Part shown: piece after piece, positions 36,240 to 46,022 of the stretch
How positions within the stretch are numbered: the stretch's first letter is position 1
Layout of the letters: every line of letters begins with the position of its first letter
Assembly: GCF_001507645.1 (NCBI RefSeq)
Contig: NZ_CP013909.1
Location: 4,278,001-4,342,000 of the forward strand
Direction: 5' to 3'
Length of the DNA stretch: 64,000 bases
Source of the DNA: Hymenobacter sedentarius
Lineage (GTDB): Bacteria; Bacteroidota; Bacteroidia; Cytophagales; Hymenobacteraceae
Made by a program: the position numbers and the translations under genes
The notes under the pieces: generated by a model
Databases searched by the model: none
What the model was told of the DNA's origin: nothing
The model's input: only the letters and a program-made list of their open reading frames with translations

Positions 36240-37202
36240 ATGAAATTCATCACCTCCCTTTCGCTGGCGGCCACCGTGCTGGCCCTCCAGGCCGGCTGCC
36301 AAAAGCACGGGCCCGACTTTGATGCGTCCGGCAATTTCGAGGCCGATGAAATCATCGTTTCGGCGCAGCAAAACGGGCAGATACTTTCCTTTCCCGTGCA
36401 GGAGGGTGAGGTGCTGAAGGCCGGCGCCACCGTGGGCCAGTTGGATGTGACCACCGCCCGGCTGCAGCAAGAGCAGGCCCAGGCCACCGTGGCCGCCCTG
36501 CGCGAGCAAACCGCCAGCGCTGCCCCGCAGGTGGAGCTCACGCGCCGGCAGCTGGCCGTGCAGCAGGCCCAGCTGCAACAGCTGCTGCGCGAGCGCACCC
36601 GCACCCAAAACCTCATCCGGGCCGATGCCGCCACGCAAAAGCAGCTCGATGACCTCAACGCTCAAATCACCCAAGCCCAGGCCCAGCTGGCCGTCACGCG
36701 CCAGCAAATCCGGGTGGCGGAGAGCAACACGGCCACCCAAAACCGCGCCGTGCTCAGCCACCGCGCTGCCCTGAGCAAAACCGCCGCGCAGTTTGAGGAG
36801 CAGGTGCGCAAAGGCCAGATTGTGAACCCCGTGACGGGTACCGTGCTCACCAAATATGCCTTTGCCGGCGAGATGGCCACGGTGGGCAAGCCGCTCTACC
36901 GCATCGCCAACACCGATACGCTCACGCTGCGGGCCTATTTCACCGGCACGCAATTGCCGCGGCTGAAGTTGGGCCAACCCGTGACCGTGCGCATCGACAA
37001 CGGTGACAAACGCTTCAAAAACTACCCCGGCACCATCACCTGGATTTCGAGCAAGTCGGAGTTTACGCCCAAGACCATTCAGACCCAGGACGAGCGCGCC
37101 AACCTGGTGTACGCAGCCAACATCCGGGTAAAAAACGACGGCTACCTGAAAATCGGGATGTACGGCGAGGTACTGCTACCCGACCACGCCACTACTCACT
37201 AA
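36240..37202 (+). CDS. HlyD-family membrane-fusion lipoprotein
   Basis: 320 residues. The N-terminus is a lipoprotein signal with a lipobox at LQAGC, so it is probably anchored at Cys21 to the inner membrane. Biotinyl-lipoyl halves surround a long alpha hairpin rich in Gln and Ala (RQLAVQQAQLQQLLRERTRT). The closing half reads GTVLTKYAFAGEMATVGKPL. It corresponds to YbhG, linking the inner-membrane ABC pump to TolC. Confidence 0.92.
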   Translation: MKFITSLSLAATVLALQAGCQKHGPDFDASGNFEADEIIVSAQQNGQILSFPVQEGEVLKAGATVGQLDVTTARLQQEQAQATVAALREQTASAAPQVELTRRQLAVQQAQLQQLLRERTRTQNLIRADAATQKQLDDLNAQITQAQAQLAVTRQQIRVAESNTATQNRAVLSHRAALSKTAAQFEEQVRKGQIVNPVTGTVLTKYAFAGEMATVGKPLYRIANTDTLTLRAYFTGTQLPRLKLGQPVTVRIDNGDKRFKNYPGTITWISSKSEFTPKTIQTQDERANLVYAANIRVKNDGYLKIGMYGEVLLPDHATTH

Positions 37203-37214
37203 CCGGCTGGACTC

Positions 37215-38156
37215 ATGGACGCTGTCACGCTAGAGCACATCACCAAGACCTACGAGAAGGGCACCGTGCGGGCTGTCGAGGACGTATCGTTTGCGGTAAA
37301 GCCGGGCGAGCTGTTTGGGCTGATTGGGCCGGATGGGGCGGGCAAAACCAGCATTTTCCGCATCCTGACTACGCTGTTGCTCGCCGACTCGGGCACGGCC
37401 ACGGTGGCCGCACACGACGTGCGCACCGACTATCAGGCTATCCGCAACACGGTGGGCTACATGCCGGGCCGGTTCTCACTCTACCAGGACCTAACGGTGC
37501 AGGAAAACCTGAACTTCTTCGCCACGCTGTTCGACACGACCATCGCGGCCAACTACGCGCTGATTAAGGACATCTATGAGCAGATTGAGCCGTTTCGGGA
37601 CCGGCGGGCGGGCAAGCTCTCGGGCGGCATGAAGCAGAAGCTGGCCTTGTGCTGCGCCCTGATTCACAAGCCCACCGTCCTGTTTTTAGACGAGCCCACC
37701 ACGGGCGTCGATGCGGTGTCGCGCAAGGAATTCTGGGCTATGCTCGGGCAGCTCCGGCAGCAGAGCATCACCATCCTGGTTTCGACGCCCTACATGGACG
37801 AAGCCACGCTATGCGAGCGGATTGCGCTGCTGCAGGGCGGCAAAATCCTGTCCATCGACACGCCTGATAACATCGTCCGGGCGTATCCGCACCCCCTTTA
37901 CGCGGTGAAAACCGATGCCGTGCATTCCCTGCTCCACGACCTGCGGGCCTACGCGCCGGTGCTCAGCAGCTACGCGTTTGGGGAGTTTGTGCACGTGGCG
38001 TTCCGGCAAAATCAGCCCAATAACGACGCGGCGCTGCGCGACTACCTCCGCGCCCGGCAGCACACGGGCATCGTGGTAAAGCCGATTGAGCCCACCATCG
38101 AAGACCGATTTATTGAGCTGATGACGGCCAACCCCACCGCTGCGCATGGAAACTAA
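37215..38156 (+). CDS. ABC transporter ATPase (YbhF N-half equivalent)
   Basis: 313 residues. Walker A GPDGAGKT, Q-loop region VGYMPGRFSLYQDLTV, signature LSGGMKQKLALCCALI, Walker B VLFLDEPTTGVD, switch region STPYMDEA. The C-terminal 90 residues fit the extension seen in drug-type ABC-2 ATPases. In E. coli the two ATPase units of this pump are fused in YbhF; here they are two genes that overlap by 11 bases. Confidence 0.93.
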   Translation: MDAVTLEHITKTYEKGTVRAVEDVSFAVKPGELFGLIGPDGAGKTSIFRILTTLLLADSGTATVAAHDVRTDYQAIRNTVGYMPGRFSLYQDLTVQENLNFFATLFDTTIAANYALIKDIYEQIEPFRDRRAGKLSGGMKQKLALCCALIHKPTVLFLDEPTTGVDAVSRKEFWAMLGQLRQQSITILVSTPYMDEATLCERIALLQGGKILSIDTPDNIVRAYPHPLYAVKTDAVHSLLHDLRAYAPVLSSYAFGEFVHVAFRQNQPNNDAALRDYLRARQHTGIVVKPIEPTIEDRFIELMTANPTAAHGN

Positions 38157-38895
38157 CCCTGGCCCGGCCATCAGCTGCCACGAGCTGAGCAAGCATTTCG
38201 ACGGCTTTCGGGCCGTGGACAGGATTTCGTTTGAGGTCGCACCGGGTGAAATATTCGGCTTTCTGGGGGCAAACGGGGCGGGCAAAACCACGGCCATGCG
38301 CATGCTCTGTGGCCTCTCCTACCCTACTTCGGGCCAGGCCACGGTGGCGGGGTTCGACGTATACCGGCAGCAGGAGCAAATCAAGCAGAACATCGGCTAC
38401 ATGAGCCAGAAGTTCTCGCTTTATGAGGACCTGACAGTGCTGGAAAACATCGAGTTTTTCGGCGGCATCTACGGCCTCCCCGACCAGCAGCTGCGCACCA
38501 AAAGCGAGGAGCTGGTAACGACGCTGGGGCTGCAAAGCGAAGCCAAAAAGCTGGTCCGCGACCTGCCGTTGGGCTGGAAGCAGAAGCTGGCTTTCTCGGT
38601 AGCCATCCTCCACGACCCCAAAATCGTGTTTCTCGACGAGCCCACCGGCGGCGTGGACCCCGTCACGCGCCGGCAGTTCTGGGAGCTCATCTACGCCGCG
38701 GCCGACCGGGGTATCACCGCCTTCGTGACCACTCACTACATGGACGAGGCCGAGTATTGCTCGCGCGTTTGCATCATGGTCGACGGCCGCGTGGAAGCCC
38801 TGAACTCGCCCGCCCACCTGAAGCAGCAGTTCCACACCGACACCATGGACGACGTGTTTTACCAATTGGCGCGGGGCGCGCAGCGGGGAGAATAG
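38146..38895 (+). CDS. ABC transporter ATPase (YbhF C-half equivalent)
   Basis: 249 residues. Walker A GANGAGKT, Walker B IVFLDEPTGGVDP, switch TTHYMDEAEYC. The signature motif is altered: DLPLGWKQKLAFSVAIL in place of LSGGQ, a change also found in the second half of YbhF. So one composite ATP site should be canonical and the other degenerate. Starts inside the last codons of the first ATPase gene. Confidence 0.92.
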   Translation: METNPGPAISCHELSKHFDGFRAVDRISFEVAPGEIFGFLGANGAGKTTAMRMLCGLSYPTSGQATVAGFDVYRQQEQIKQNIGYMSQKFSLYEDLTVLENIEFFGGIYGLPDQQLRTKSEELVTTLGLQSEAKKLVRDLPLGWKQKLAFSVAILHDPKIVFLDEPTGGVDPVTRRQFWELIYAAADRGITAFVTTHYMDEAEYCSRVCIMVDGRVEALNSPAHLKQQFHTDTMDDVFYQLARGAQRGE

Positions 38896-38918
38896 GGCTA
38901 GTCACAATAAAGAAGAAC

Positions 38919-39069
38919 GTCATGCTGAGCTTGTCGAAGCATCTCTACCACGCAAGTAACCCCAATCGCCTGCCCGTTAATCGCCTGTCATGCTGACGCA
39001 GGAAGCATCTTATCAAGTCAGCACAAATCGTTCCGCGGCGATAAGATGCTTCGCTGCGCTCTGCATGAC
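38919..39069. repeat. REP-like palindromic repeat unit inside the efflux operon
   Basis: The unit GTCATGCTGAGCTTGTCGAA continues with GCATCTCT (38919-38946). It is followed by a related hairpin at 38987-39069 with ends GTCATGCTGACGCAGGAAGC and GCTTCGCTGCGCTCTGCATG. The same unit recurs at 50891-50980. It separates the two ATPase genes from the two permease genes by 241 bp. Confidence 0.8.
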
Positions 39070-39136
39070 AGACGATTGAGTCACTATCCTAAGCGAGTTG
39101 CCTAGCACCGCTCAGCCGGAAGCCCTGATTTAACCC

Positions 39137-40246
39137 ATGAAACAGCTGCTCGTCTTCATTCGCAAGGAGTTTTACCACGTCTTCCGGGACCGGCGCACCT
39201 TGCTCATTCTCTTCGGCTTGCCCACGGCGCAGATTCTGCTCTTCGGCTTTGCCCTGAGCAGCGAGGTGAAGAACATCAACCTGGCCGCAGTGGACTTTGC
39301 CCACGACCAGGCGTCGCAGCAGATTATTGGCAAGCTGCAGGCCAGCCGCTACTTCCACCTGCAGCAGGCGCCGTTGAGCTACGCGGCCATGGAAACGGCT
39401 TTCCGGCAGGGCAAAATCAAGGCCGCGCTGGTGTTCCCGGCCCATTTCAGCGCCGACCTGGGGCACACTGGGCGCGGCCAGCTGCAAATCGTGGCCGACG
39501 GCTCCGACCCCAACACGGCCTCCACCATTACCACTTACCTCACGGCCATTGTGGGCGACTACCAGCGCCAGCTCAACCAGGCCGCGGGCGCCCTGCCCTT
39601 CCAGATTGTGCCCGAAACGCGCCTGCTCTACAACCCCGAAATGAACGGCTCGCTCAACTTCATTCCGGGCGTGCTGGCGCTGGTGCTCATGATAGTCTGC
39701 ACCACGCTCACGTCGGTGTCTATTGTGCGCGAAAAAGAGCGGGGCACCATGGAAGTGCTGCTCGTGTCGCCCTTCCGCCCGCTGCTGGTGCTCATCGCCA
39801 AGGCCGTGCCTTACCTGGTGCTTTCCCTGCTCGATTTCACCCTGATTATGCTGCTGTCGGTGTTTGTGCTGGACGTGGAAATCCGCGGCAGCGTGGTGCT
39901 GCTTTATGGCGTGAGCACGGTATTTATCGTCGCCTGCCTGTCGCTGGGGCTGCTGATTTCCAACATCACGGCCTCGCAGCAGGTGGCCATGCTGGTCTCG
40001 ATGATGGGCATGATGCTGCCCACGCTGCTGTTCACCGGCTTCATGTTTCCCCTCGAAAACTTACCCTGCCCGCTGCGCCTCGTGCCCAACCTGCTGCCCT
40101 CGCACTGGTACTACCTCATCGTGAAAGCCGTGATGCTGAAGGGGCTGGGCTTTGGGGCCGTATGGCGGGAAACCGTGATTCTGCTGGGCATGTCGGTGGC
40201 CCTACTGGGCATCAGTTTGCGCAACTTTAACATCCGTCTGGCATGA
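39137..40246 (+). CDS. ABC-2 type permease 1 (YbhS/YbhR-like)
   Basis: 369 residues with the ABC-2 layout: one N-terminal helix after KEFYHVFRDRRTLLILFGLP, a 130-residue periplasmic domain, then five helices containing IVREKERGTMEVLLVSPFRP, the conserved coupling segment. It pairs with the next gene, overlapping it by four bases, to form the membrane channel of the efflux pump. Confidence 0.93.
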   Translation: MKQLLVFIRKEFYHVFRDRRTLLILFGLPTAQILLFGFALSSEVKNINLAAVDFAHDQASQQIIGKLQASRYFHLQQAPLSYAAMETAFRQGKIKAALVFPAHFSADLGHTGRGQLQIVADGSDPNTASTITTYLTAIVGDYQRQLNQAAGALPFQIVPETRLLYNPEMNGSLNFIPGVLALVLMIVCTTLTSVSIVREKERGTMEVLLVSPFRPLLVLIAKAVPYLVLSLLDFTLIMLLSVFVLDVEIRGSVVLLYGVSTVFIVACLSLGLLISNITASQQVAMLVSMMGMMLPTLLFTGFMFPLENLPCPLRLVPNLLPSHWYYLIVKAVMLKGLGFGAVWRETVILLGMSVALLGISLRNFNIRLA

Positions 40247-41361
40247 GAATCCTGCTGTTTCTGCTGCGCAAGGAGTTCCGCCAGATGTTCCGCGACCGGA
40301 GCATCCTGGCCCTGATTTTCCTGATGCCCACTGTGCAGCTCCTCATCCTGCCCCAGGCCGCCAACTACGACGTCAAGAACATCAACCTGGCCCTCGTCGA
40401 CCACGACCACAGCAGCTACTCCCGCGAGCTGACGCGCAACATCACGTCCTCGGGCTACTTCCGCCTGGTCGGGGCCAGCGCCTCATACCAGGAAGCCTTG
40501 CACCTTATTGAGGACAGCCAGGCCGACATCGTGCTGGAAATCCCGCGCGGCTTCGAGCGCAACCTCGTGCGCGAAGGCACGCAGCAGGTGGCCGTGGCCG
40601 TCGATGCCATCAACGGCACCCGGGCCGCGCTGGGCGGCGCCTACCTCACGCGCATTATCTCCGACTACAATAGCGATGTGCGCCTGCAGTGGCTCGGGCC
40701 GGGGCCCGCGCGCGGCGCGACGGTTATCGACGTGGCTGCTATTAACTGGTACAATCCGTTGGGGCGCTACTACGTGTTTATGGTGCCGGCCATCCTGGTG
40801 CTGCTGCTCACGCTGGTGGGCGGCTTCCTGTCGGCCCTCAACATTGTGCGGGAAAAGGAGCTCGGCACCATCGAGCAGCTCAACGTGTCGCCCATCAAAA
40901 AATGGCAGTTCATTTTGGGCAAGATGATTCCGTTCTGGCTGCTGGGGCTGCTGGTGTTCACCATCGGGCTGCTCATTGCGCGCGGGGTCTACGGCATCGT
41001 ACCGGTGGGCAGCCTGGGCACGCTCTACCTGTTTGCCGCGGTGTACCTGGTGGCGATTTTGGGCTTTGGCCTGCTGATTTCCACCTACAGCGAAAACCAG
41101 CTGCAGGCCATGTTCGTGGCCTTCTTCTTCATCATGATTTTCACGTTGATGAGCGGCCTGTTCACTTCCCTCGACAGCATGCCCGCCTGGGCCCGCGTCC
41201 TGGCCAACCTCATCCCCCTCACCCACTTCATCGAAGTAGTCCGCCTGATTATCCTGAAGGGCAGCGGCCTGGCGGAGGTATCGCGCCAGCTGGGCTACGA
41301 AGCCCTTTTCGCCGTTGTGCTCAACACCTGGGCCATCCTGAACTACCGCAAAACCACCTAG
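40243..41361 (+). CDS. ABC-2 type permease 2 (YbhS/YbhR-like)
   Basis: 372 residues, same layout as the preceding permease: KEFRQMFRDRSILALIFLMP at the N-terminus, periplasmic domain, and NIVREKELGTIEQLNVSPIK before the last helices. Start ATG overlaps the previous stop (ATGA). Last gene of the efflux operon; the next gene is convergent 26 bp away. Confidence 0.93.
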   Translation: MRILLFLLRKEFRQMFRDRSILALIFLMPTVQLLILPQAANYDVKNINLALVDHDHSSYSRELTRNITSSGYFRLVGASASYQEALHLIEDSQADIVLEIPRGFERNLVREGTQQVAVAVDAINGTRAALGGAYLTRIISDYNSDVRLQWLGPGPARGATVIDVAAINWYNPLGRYYVFMVPAILVLLLTLVGGFLSALNIVREKELGTIEQLNVSPIKKWQFILGKMIPFWLLGLLVFTIGLLIARGVYGIVPVGSLGTLYLFAAVYLVAILGFGLLISTYSENQLQAMFVAFFFIMIFTLMSGLFTSLDSMPAWARVLANLIPLTHFIEVVRLIILKGSGLAEVSRQLGYEALFAVVLNTWAILNYRKTT

Positions 41362-41387
41362 CTGCCGCTGCGCTACCGCAAACCCAC

Positions 41388-42131
41388 CTAACGGTTCTTG
41401 GCAAGCGGCGTCGCAATGGTGAGTAGAAAGACCGATTCTTCCCGGGCCGTGACACTGTGCGGAATACCGGCATGCAGCGACACCATCTGGCCCTCGGTTA
41501 GCTCGGCTGTTTGCTGCTCGGTGTGGAAGGTGACGTGCCCTTCCACCACCTGCACGGAAATGGGGCCCGGGGCGGTGTGCTCCTTGAGCTGCGCGCCGGG
41601 CTGCAAGGCGAGGAGCAGGATGCGCAGGCCTTCGCTTTTGAGCAGCGTGATGGAGTTGCGGTCGCTGGTGTGCCAGGCCGGCTCCTCCTTTATCTGTTTG
41701 CGCAGGGCCAGCAGGTCCATCGTCACCATGGGCGCATCCAGGTAGCGCGTGCCTTCGGGGCGTTGCGGCGTGGCCACGTTGACCTTTTCGGCCGTTGCGG
41801 TGTCGCGGCCTTGCGTGGCACTTCGCTGGGCTTTTTCTGCCAGGGTTCGCACCATGGCATCGGCCATTTCCTCGCTGTAGATGCCGTAGCCATTCACCAG
41901 TGTGCCCTTGACGCCGTGCTTGGGGGAGGAAATAGCGTACACAATGGCTTCGTCGCCGGGGTCCGACGTGCCTTCGAAGCGGTAGTGATGGTCAACTTCG
42001 AACTCGTCGGGGTGCACGCGCAGGTCGTTGTTGGGGTCTACCAGGTAGCCTTCGGCGAGATTGAAGTCGACGGTGTAGCCTTTGCTTTTCAGATGGTTGA
42101 GTACCTCCGAAACGGTATTCATGGGGTCCAT
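41388..42131 (-). CDS. Fusion of a small Bacteroidota domain with a cupin
   Basis: 247 residues in two parts. Residues 4-100 match a short protein often (mis)named phosphoribosylpyrophosphate synthetase in Bacteroidota, with LKSKGYTVDFNL, HPDEFEVDHHYRFEG and AIVYAISSPKHGVKGTLVNGYGIYSE (quoted in parts). Residues 140-245 are a single cupin domain (LQPGAQLKEHTAPGPISVQV, HAGIPHSVTA). It faces the six-BON gene and shares the bidirectional Crp/Fnr-like promoter at 42215-42310; the predicted leader is about 80 nt. Role unknown, possibly redox or metal sensing by the cupin. Confidence 0.75.
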   Translation of the reverse strand: MDPMNTVSEVLNHLKSKGYTVDFNLAEGYLVDPNNDLRVHPDEFEVDHHYRFEGTSDPGDEAIVYAISSPKHGVKGTLVNGYGIYSEEMADAMVRTLAEKAQRSATQGRDTATAEKVNVATPQRPEGTRYLDAPMVTMDLLALRKQIKEEPAWHTSDRNSITLLKSEGLRILLLALQPGAQLKEHTAPGPISVQVVEGHVTFHTEQQTAELTEGQMVSLHAGIPHSVTAREESVFLLTIATPLAKNR

Positions 42132-42214
42132 GGCAATTTGGAATAGGGGCTCTAGCGGCAGTTAGCCCAACATTTTAGAAAAGCGAGGTTCGCCTGGCAC
42201 CGGCAATGAAGGAT

Positions 42215-42310
42215 CAAAGGTGGGCTTTTGTTGGTGCCGCGGCCATGACAGAAATCAAGCGCCCCCGTGATTGGTATCATTACTTAAAAAGCCGGAAAAG
42301 CACACTTTTG
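42215..42310. promoter_or_regulatory. Bidirectional Crp/Fnr-like tandem-operator promoter
   Basis: Perfect TGA-N6-TCA sites at 42246-42257 (TGACAGAAATCA) and 42268-42279 (TGATTGGTATCA), 22 bp apart. On the plus side CACTTTTG ends at 42310, 31 bp beyond the right site. On the minus side CACCTTTG ends at 42215, 31 bp beyond the left site. The symmetry means the same pair can activate BON-b to the right and the cupin fusion to the left. Confidence 0.82.
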
Positions 42311-42471
42311 AGGCGATAAATAAGCTCATTTGGCAGTTGATTTATACCCTTGTCAATCAATGGCTTATTTATGATAATTTTCCTATTCAGTTCAAGCCGG
42401 GTTTCTCATTGGGCCACGGCCGGGCACTCGGCATTGCTGGCCCTATCTGCTCGCTTTATTGCTCCCTTACC

Positions 42472-43920
42472 ATGCGTACGCAACCTGCTCCCCTGGCTGT
42501 GGAAGAACGGCTGGCCGACCACGACATCAAGCAGGCCGTTGAGCGGCTGTTCAAGCTGAAGAAAGGCGTGCAGGCCAACCTGCTGGAAGTCGCCTGCAGG
42601 GAAGGCATTGTGGAACTGACCGGGCTAACCGACAGCCTGCTCTCGCGCCAGCGGGCCGAAGATTTGGCCAAAGCCGTGCGCGGGGTGCGGGGCGTAATCA
42701 ATGAAATCAGCGTGCACACCGCCGACTTACCCAACGCCGAGCTACTGTGCCGGGTCGAAATTGCCCTGATGCAGGACCCGGCCACGCGCGGCTACAAAGT
42801 GTGCTGCCACACCCACGACGGCCAGGTGACGGTGGAAGGCACGCTGCAATCCTGGGCCGAAGAGCAGCTGGTGCTGCAAGTGCTCAAGGGCGTGCCGGGC
42901 GTGCGCCAGCTCAACAACCGCCTCACTGTGCGCGGGGCCAGCCTGCCGAAATCGGACCAGGACATCACCGCCCTCATTCAGGAGCTGCTGGAATGGGACA
43001 TCCGGGTGAAGAGCGACCTGGTGCACGTGCGCACCACCAAAGGCGAGGTGCACCTCTCCGGCACGGTGGGCACCGCCGCCGAGCACGACCAGGCCGTGGC
43101 CACCGCCTACGTGGCCGGCGCCACCCGCGTAGACGCCACCGAGCTGCAAGTGGCCAGCTGGGCCCTGGACAAAGAGCTGCGCAGCGAGAAAAACCAGCCC
43201 AAGGCCGACGCGGATGTTGCCCAGGCCATCCTGGACGCGCTGCGCTTTGACCCGCGCGTGGACGAGCAGCCGCTGGAAGTGCACGTGCACAACGGCGTGG
43301 CCACGCTGCTGGGCACCATCGGCAACCTGCGTGCCCGCGACGCCGCCGGGCAGGACGCCGCCAACGTGGTGGGCGTGGGCACCGTGCACAACCTGCTGCA
43401 GGTGCAGCACCTGCACCCTTCCCCCGATTCCATCATCCAGGAGCACGCCCAGGCGGCCCTGGCCCACGATGCCTACCTCGGCCGCTACGCCTTCACCCTG
43501 GCCGTGAAGGAGGGCAAAGTGGAGCTCTACGGCACCGTGGGCTCGCACTATGAGCAGGAGCGGGCGGCAGAAGTAGTGGCCGGCGTAAACCACGTAGCCG
43601 AAGTAGTGAACCACGTGGTGCTCTACGACGCCGAGAACGAGGTGCCGGAGTCCCCGCTCCCATCCGACACCGTGGTGACGGCGCCCGAGTCGCTGGGCCA
43701 CCTGGAGCCCGACGACGTGCTGAAGGACCGCATTCGCACCCACTTTTATTGGTCGGCGCAGCTGCACGACCAAGACATCAGCGTGAGCGTGCACGATGGC
43801 CGCGTCACGCTCACCGGCACCGTAGATTCGGCCCTGGAGCGCCGCCAGGCCGCCGCCGAAGCCCACGCCTGCGGGGCCGTGGAAGTGAACAACCACCTGA
43901 ACGTGCGGCCGGCCGCGTAG
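42472..43920 (+). CDS. Cytoplasmic protein of six BON domains (BON-b)
   Basis: 482 residues with six BON domains in the same order and with the same linkers as BON-a, for example GQVTVEGTLQSW, GEVHLSGTVGTA, GVATLLGTIGNL, GRVTLTGTVDSA. I chose ATG 42472 (MRTQPAPLAVEERLADHDI) rather than any start nearer the operators because the domain match begins there; this leaves a leader of about 155 nt. No signal peptide. Closest paralogue is BON-a (shared VGTAAEH.QAVATA and GNLRAR.AA.QDAANVVGV). Confidence 0.9.
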   Translation: MRTQPAPLAVEERLADHDIKQAVERLFKLKKGVQANLLEVACREGIVELTGLTDSLLSRQRAEDLAKAVRGVRGVINEISVHTADLPNAELLCRVEIALMQDPATRGYKVCCHTHDGQVTVEGTLQSWAEEQLVLQVLKGVPGVRQLNNRLTVRGASLPKSDQDITALIQELLEWDIRVKSDLVHVRTTKGEVHLSGTVGTAAEHDQAVATAYVAGATRVDATELQVASWALDKELRSEKNQPKADADVAQAILDALRFDPRVDEQPLEVHVHNGVATLLGTIGNLRARDAAGQDAANVVGVGTVHNLLQVQHLHPSPDSIIQEHAQAALAHDAYLGRYAFTLAVKEGKVELYGTVGSHYEQERAAEVVAGVNHVAEVVNHVVLYDAENEVPESPLPSDTVVTAPESLGHLEPDDVLKDRIRTHFYWSAQLHDQDISVSVHDGRVTLTGTVDSALERRQAAAEAHACGAVEVNNHLNVRPAA

Positions 43921-43984
43921 GGCCCCACGAAACAGAAGCGGTTGAAAAAAAAAGAAATTGGGCTAATTGAGCTGGGCCAACGGC

Positions 43985-44974
<990 letters not shown>

Positions 44975-44989
44975 AGCAAGGGGGCTGAA

Positions 44990-45715
44990 TTAGGCTCGAA
45001 CGCGGTTTTTTTCAATCCGGGCCATGATGTCGTTCATCATTTCAACCTGAATGCGCTGGATTTCCAACAAATCCTGCTGCTGGTGCATAATCAGGTGGTC
45101 CAGCTTCTCGTGCAGCATGCGGATTTCCAGCTCCGACTTCAGGTTTATCATGTAGTCTTTTTTGGCCCGCTGGCGGTCTTTGTCTTCCTGCCGGTTCTGG
45201 CTCATCATGATTACCGGGGCCTGCAGGGCCGCAATGCACGAAAGCACCAGGTTGAGCAAAATGAACGGGTACGGGTCGAACGCCCGGTGGGCCAGCACGA
45301 GCGTGTTGGACACAATCCAGAGCATGAGCACGCCAAAAAACAGGCTGATGAACGTCCAGCTGCCGCCAAAGTCCGCTATCTGGTCGGCCAGGCGCTGCCC
45401 CAGCGTGAGGGACTCCTGCTCCTCCTCGAGCTTATCGGTGAGGGTGTGGTCGTTCTGCAGGTGGTCGAGCACGGTCTGCTCGAGCTCGTTGAGCTCGCCC
45501 ACTTCGCGCAGCAGGTAGCTCTGAATGTACTTGCGGCGGTACTGGTTGAGCTCCGACATCGCCAGCGAGCCGTCCGCCGTGAACTTGGGATTGTCCTGCT
45601 GAATGAGCTGGAGCAACGCCGGCCGCAGCGTGCGGGCGCTCACCCGCTCGCTCACCGGAAACTCCTGCCCGGAGCAGCTGCTGATGAAGGTGGGGGACAG
45701 CAGGCGTTCAGACAT
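44990..45715 (-). CDS. DUF1003 membrane protein
   Basis: 241 residues. N-terminal half soluble and charged (ELEQTVLDHLQNDHTLTDKL), then two membrane helices with the DUF1003 signatures DFGGSWTFISLFFGVLMLWI and DPYPFILLNLVLSCIAALQA, then SQNRQEDKDRQRAKKDY and a C-terminal coiled coil (ELEIRMLHEKLDHLIMHQQQ). The role of DUF1003 is unknown. It is co-transcribed with ldhA and divergent from Usp4-ppsA. Confidence 0.9.
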   Translation of the reverse strand: MSERLLSPTFISSCSGQEFPVSERVSARTLRPALLQLIQQDNPKFTADGSLAMSELNQYRRKYIQSYLLREVGELNELEQTVLDHLQNDHTLTDKLEEEQESLTLGQRLADQIADFGGSWTFISLFFGVLMLWIVSNTLVLAHRAFDPYPFILLNLVLSCIAALQAPVIMMSQNRQEDKDRQRAKKDYMINLKSELEIRMLHEKLDHLIMHQQQDLLEIQRIQVEMMNDIMARIEKNRVRA

Positions 45716-45895
45716 TATATTGAAGTAAGCACTTCATGATGCCATAGTTAACGCAGCATATGAGCTGGGCAGCAACCGTAGCGCAGGGACTTTCGCACCG
45801 TGCGGCGGGCATGGGGCGGCAGCATGGAAATTGGGCGGAAATCTGAGCGAAAAAAGGCAACAATGGCCCGCGAGACGCCACGGCCGTCAGCGTGG

Positions 45896-45992
45896 CAAAG
45901 GTGGGCCAATTGGGGATGTCAACGGCATGATACAAATCAATTGACGCTTTGATTTTTCGCATGGGGCCCGGCCCTAAAACAGTAGAAATTGC
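45896..45992. promoter_or_regulatory. Divergent Crp/Fnr-like tandem-operator promoter
   Basis: TGATACAAATCA (45928-45939, perfect) and TGATTTTTCGCA (45950-45961, right half GCA instead of TCA), 22 bp apart. Minus side: CACCTTTG (45903-45896) ends 32 bp beyond the left site, towards DUF1003-ldhA. Plus side: GAAATTGC (45985-45992) ends 31 bp beyond the right site, towards Usp4-ppsA, and its start point near 45998 argues for the Usp4 ATG at 46023. Confidence 0.7.
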
Positions 45993-46022
45993 AGCTGCAT
46001 GCAAACCCTCACGGCATCCCGT

